From Limisphaerales bacterium (lineage in GTDB: Bacteria; Verrucomicrobiota; Verrucomicrobiae; Limisphaerales; UBA11358): a DNA stretch of 8,185 bases. Positions 6,781-8,185 of this stretch are shown here, in pieces. The notes under the pieces were generated by a model. The model ran no database searches. It was not told where the DNA came from and saw only the letters and a list, made by a program, of their open reading frames with translations. Both the position numbers and the translations under genes were made by a program. The stretch is from NCBI GenBank assembly GCA_003152145.1, contig PLZL01000360.1, positions 5,723 through 13,907 of the forward strand. The letters run 5' to 3'. Every line of letters starts with the position of its first letter. The stretch's first letter is position 1.

Positions 6781-6844
6781 GTCGCTTTCCTCTTTTGAAG
6801 GATTATCTTAAAGCTTCAGTAAAGGATGACACGCAAAAAAGCGC
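6781..6844. promoter_or_regulatory. Divergent promoter region between urate oxidase and OHCU decarboxylase genes
   Basis: These 64 bp must serve two outward genes unless each is read from farther away. The stretch is A+T-richer than its neighbours. It holds the urate oxidase ribosome site (6785-6792), an inverted repeat TGAAG/CTTCA (6796-6800 and 6814-6818), and near-direct repeats AAGGATTATC and AAAGGATGAC that could be an operator. A poor plus-strand promoter match is TTGAAG (6795-6800), 17 nt, AGTAAA (6818-6823). No known urate-repressor operator is recognised. Confidence 0.4.
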
Positions 6845-7366
6845 ATGGCTGAAAAATACACGCTCGCGAAATTGAACGGACTGCCGCAAAATGATTTTGT
6901 CCAGATCGTCGGCCCGGTGTTTGAACATTCGCCGTGGATCGCGGAAACGACCTGGAAACAAAGGCCGTTCGCGGACTTTCAAAATCTGCACCGCGCGCTT
7001 TGCGAAACCGTGAAAAATTCCGGCCAAGAAACACAACTCGCCTTGATTCGCGCGCATCCCGATTTGGTTGGCCGCACCGCGCTGGCCGGCACGCTCACGC
7101 GCGAATCCACCGGCGAACAAGCCAGCGCTGGATTGAACCAGCTTTCGCCGGAAGAAATAGATTTGTTCCAAAAACAAAACGCCGCCTACAAAAATAAATT
7201 CGGTTTTCCATTTGTGATTTGCACGCGGTTGAATAAAAAAGAGGCGATTCTCGCCGGTTTTGAACAGCGGTTGAAAAATTCGCGCGAGCAGGAAATCAAA
7301 ACAGCGCTTGAAGAAATTTTCAAAATCGCCGAACTTCGTCTGCAAGACTTGATCGCCAGCCAATAA
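6845..7366 (+). CDS. uraD: 2-oxo-4-hydroxy-4-carboxy-5-ureidoimidazoline (OHCU) decarboxylase
   Basis: The 173-residue protein is a stand-alone OHCU decarboxylase, which turns OHCU into (S)-allantoin and so fixes the stereochemistry of the third step of urate breakdown. The family's motifs are all present: FEHSPW at 26-31 near the N-terminus; IRAHPDL at 68-74 with the catalytic His71; STGEQASAGL at 88-97 with Glu91 and Gln92; and FGFPFV at 119-124, followed by a helical end with Arg142. In some bacteria this domain is fused to HIU hydrolase or urate oxidase; here the three are separate genes. No Shine-Dalgarno site precedes ATG 6845. The gene opens a plus-strand series with HIU hydrolase and the M20 amidohydrolase. 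Confidence 0.96.
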   Translation: MAEKYTLAKLNGLPQNDFVQIVGPVFEHSPWIAETTWKQRPFADFQNLHRALCETVKNSGQETQLALIRAHPDLVGRTALAGTLTRESTGEQASAGLNQLSPEEIDLFQKQNAAYKNKFGFPFVICTRLNKKEAILAGFEQRLKNSREQEIKTALEEIFKIAELRLQDLIASQ

Positions 7367-7371
7367 CTAAA

Positions 7372-7467
7372 ATGAGCAAAGAGCTTGACGAAAAGGCAGC
7401 AGCAGCAAAACAGCAACTTGAAACTATGTTTGTCCATCAAACCATTAAAATATGCCCGCCAAATTAA
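7372..7467 (+). CDS. Possible 31-residue small ORF overlapping the start of uraH
   Basis: ATG 7372 opens a 31-codon frame ending at TAA 7465-7467, 16 bases inside uraH. The product is a charged, Ala/Gln-rich helix-like segment (DEKAAAAKQQLETM) followed by an unrelated tail. It has no ribosome site and no recognised family. The surrounding 85 bp are A+T-rich and contain a short GCA run. It may be a leader peptide coupling translation to uraH, or simply spacer. Confidence 0.15.
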   Translation: MSKELDEKAAAAKQQLETMFVHQTIKICPPN

Positions 7468-7808
7468 GCACGCATGTCCTCGACACCGCGCACGGCTGCC
7501 CGGCGTCGGGAATGAAAATCGAACTCTGGTCGCTTGATGGTGAAGAGCGCGAACTTGTCACGACGGTGAAAACCAACGCGGATGGACGCACCGACCAGCC
7601 GCTGTTGAGCGCCGACGAAATCAGGCCCGGACAATATGAAATCGTCTTTTTCGTCGGCGATTATTTCGTGGCCCGGGGAACGACGTTGCCGAAAACCCGT
7701 TTCCTCAACAAGGTCCCCGTGCGTTTCGGCATCGCCGACGCCGGCGCGAGCCATCATGTTCCCCTGCTGTGCTCGCCCTGGGCGTATTCGACCTATCGCG
7801 GAAGCTGA
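7452..7808 (+). CDS. uraH: 5-hydroxyisourate hydrolase (transthyretin-related protein)
   Basis: The 118-residue protein is a complete 5-hydroxyisourate hydrolase, which opens the product of urate oxidase to OHCU in the cytoplasm. It has the transthyretin-like fold and the enzyme-specific residues: LSTHVLDTAHGCPA at 5-18 with His8; TNADGRTD at 41-48 with Arg46; HHVPLL at 101-106; and the diagnostic C-terminal YRGS at 115-118, which separates enzymes from the hormone carrier. An in-frame TAA at 7446-7448 lies just before ATG 7452, so this start is firm. No Shine-Dalgarno site is visible. The gene lies 85 bp after uraD and is followed within 12 nt by a palindromic repeat. Confidence 0.96.
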   Translation: MPAKLSTHVLDTAHGCPASGMKIELWSLDGEERELVTTVKTNADGRTDQPLLSADEIRPGQYEIVFFVGDYFVARGTTLPKTRFLNKVPVRFGIADAGASHHVPLLCSPWAYSTYRGS

Positions 7809-7819
7809 CTTGCCGCAAA

Positions 7820-7956
7820 TGAAGCTCCAAGCCCGAAGCGCCAACATCCAGAGAAGCTCCAAACATCAAGCGCCAAAATGTTGCGCGCGTTGGTTTGAGG
7901 TTTGGAGTTTGAAGTTTCTCTGGAGCTTGGATGTTGGCGCTTGGAGCTTTTCTTCA
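7820..7956 (+). repeat. Palindromic repeat built of 7-nt AAGCTCC-like units, copy 2
   Basis: This 137-bp imperfect palindrome separates uraH from the M20 amidohydrolase gene. Outer arms AAGCTCCAAG (7822-7831) and its complement (7940-7949) match perfectly over 10 bp. CGCCAACATCC (7839-7849) pairs with 7929-7939. The left arm carries one extra heptamer (7832-7838) and the right arm another (7922-7928). The plus strand begins TGAAGCTCC and ends with a T-rich GCTTTTCTTC. The layout is therefore the same as copy 1 when each is read in the direction of the gene before it. Block 7907-7937 is the perfect inverse complement of 5814-5844 in copy 1. The element ends about 5 nt before the next start codon. 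Confidence 0.9.
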
Positions 7957-7961
7957 AAAAC

Positions 7962-8185
7962 ATGAGCGCATCTCTAGCAAAAAATGTGATGCGGCGTTGC
8001 GACGATCTCGCCCGCATCACCGACGAACCCGGCCGGCTCACCCGCACGTTCGCGTCGCCGGCCATGCGCCGGGCCAACGAACTCGTTGGTGCGTGGATGC
8101 GCGGAGCGGGAATGAAAACGCGCACAGATGCGATTGGAAATCTGATCGGCCATTACGCCGGCCAAAAAACGGGGGCAAAAATTCT
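7962..8185 (+). CDS. allC: Allantoate amidohydrolase-type M20 metallopeptidase, N-terminal fragment (runs off window)
   Basis: Only 74 codons are visible, from ATG 7962 to the right edge. The segment RCDDLARITDEPGRLTRTF (12-30), then SPAMRRANELVGAWMRGAGM and DAIGNLIG (56-63), is the characteristic N-terminus of the M20 family group that includes allantoate amidohydrolase, N-carbamoyl-amino-acid hydrolase and ureidoglycolate-type enzymes. DEPGRLTRTF and RxDAxGN are particularly typical of allantoate amidohydrolase, which releases CO2 and ammonia from allantoate to give ureidoglycine in a Mn-dependent way. Metal-binding residues would lie beyond the edge and cannot be checked. The urate-gene context supports the allantoate assignment over the carbamoyl-amino-acid one. 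The start follows the T-rich end of repeat copy 2, with no ribosome site. Confidence 0.82.
   Translation, partial: MSASLAKNVMRRCDDLARITDEPGRLTRTFASPAMRRANELVGAWMRGAGMKTRTDAIGNLIGHYAGQKTGAKI

Noticed and set aside
6803..7363. 186-codon minus-strand frame opposite uraD
   Set aside because: It mirrors a well-supported OHCU decarboxylase and has no domain of its own.
5791..7956. CRISPR array or transposon with terminal repeats formed by the two palindromes
   Set aside because: There are no regularly spaced spacers, and the three genes between the copies are ordinary urate genes without a transposase; no target-site duplication is visible.

Overview
The window looks like chromosomal DNA of a Verrucomicrobiota bacterium, most likely of the Pedosphaera/Limisphaerales type. 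This is inferred from two tandem prepilin-like proteins with the H-X9-DG C-terminal motif, a secreted pectin-degradation pair, and G+C-rich codon use with few Shine-Dalgarno sites. No 16S rRNA or other taxonomic marker is present, so the placement is tentative.

Layout. On the minus strand at the left, positions 411-1 hold the N-terminal part of a secreted SGNH/GDSL esterase of the rhamnogalacturonan acetylesterase type. It follows a GH28 polygalacturonase-type lipoprotein (1676-408), overlapping it by 4 bp. A 700-bp divergent gap without a convincing gene follows (1677-2376). Two pseudopilin-like genes lie head to tail (2377-3018 and 3019-3777). After a 286-bp gap comes a noticeably A+T-richer shikimate-kinase-type gene (4064-4564).

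The right half is a purine (urate) degradation locus: a class V aminotransferase, probably (S)-ureidoglycine-glyoxylate transaminase (4664-5782, plus); cofactor-free urate oxidase (6780-5944, minus); OHCU decarboxylase (6845-7366, plus); 5-hydroxyisourate hydrolase (7452-7808, plus); and the start of an allantoate-amidohydrolase-type M20 peptidase (7962 to the window edge, plus). Together they would take urate to 5-hydroxyisourate, OHCU and (S)-allantoin. Allantoate would then go to ureidoglycine and on to oxalurate plus glycine. The allantoinase step is not in the window and would be expected just beyond the right edge.

The most unusual structure is a pair of long imperfect palindromes (5791-5946 and 7820-7956), each placed directly after the stop codon of a urate gene. 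Both arms are built from degenerate 7-nt units close to AAGCTCC. The two arms of each copy differ by whole 7-nt units, and the two copies share a perfect 31-bp block in inverse orientation. Each copy points the same way relative to the gene before it, and one supplies or overlaps the urate oxidase stop codon. They look like a mobile or slippage-driven intergenic repeat family that may act as terminator or RNA-processing hairpins.
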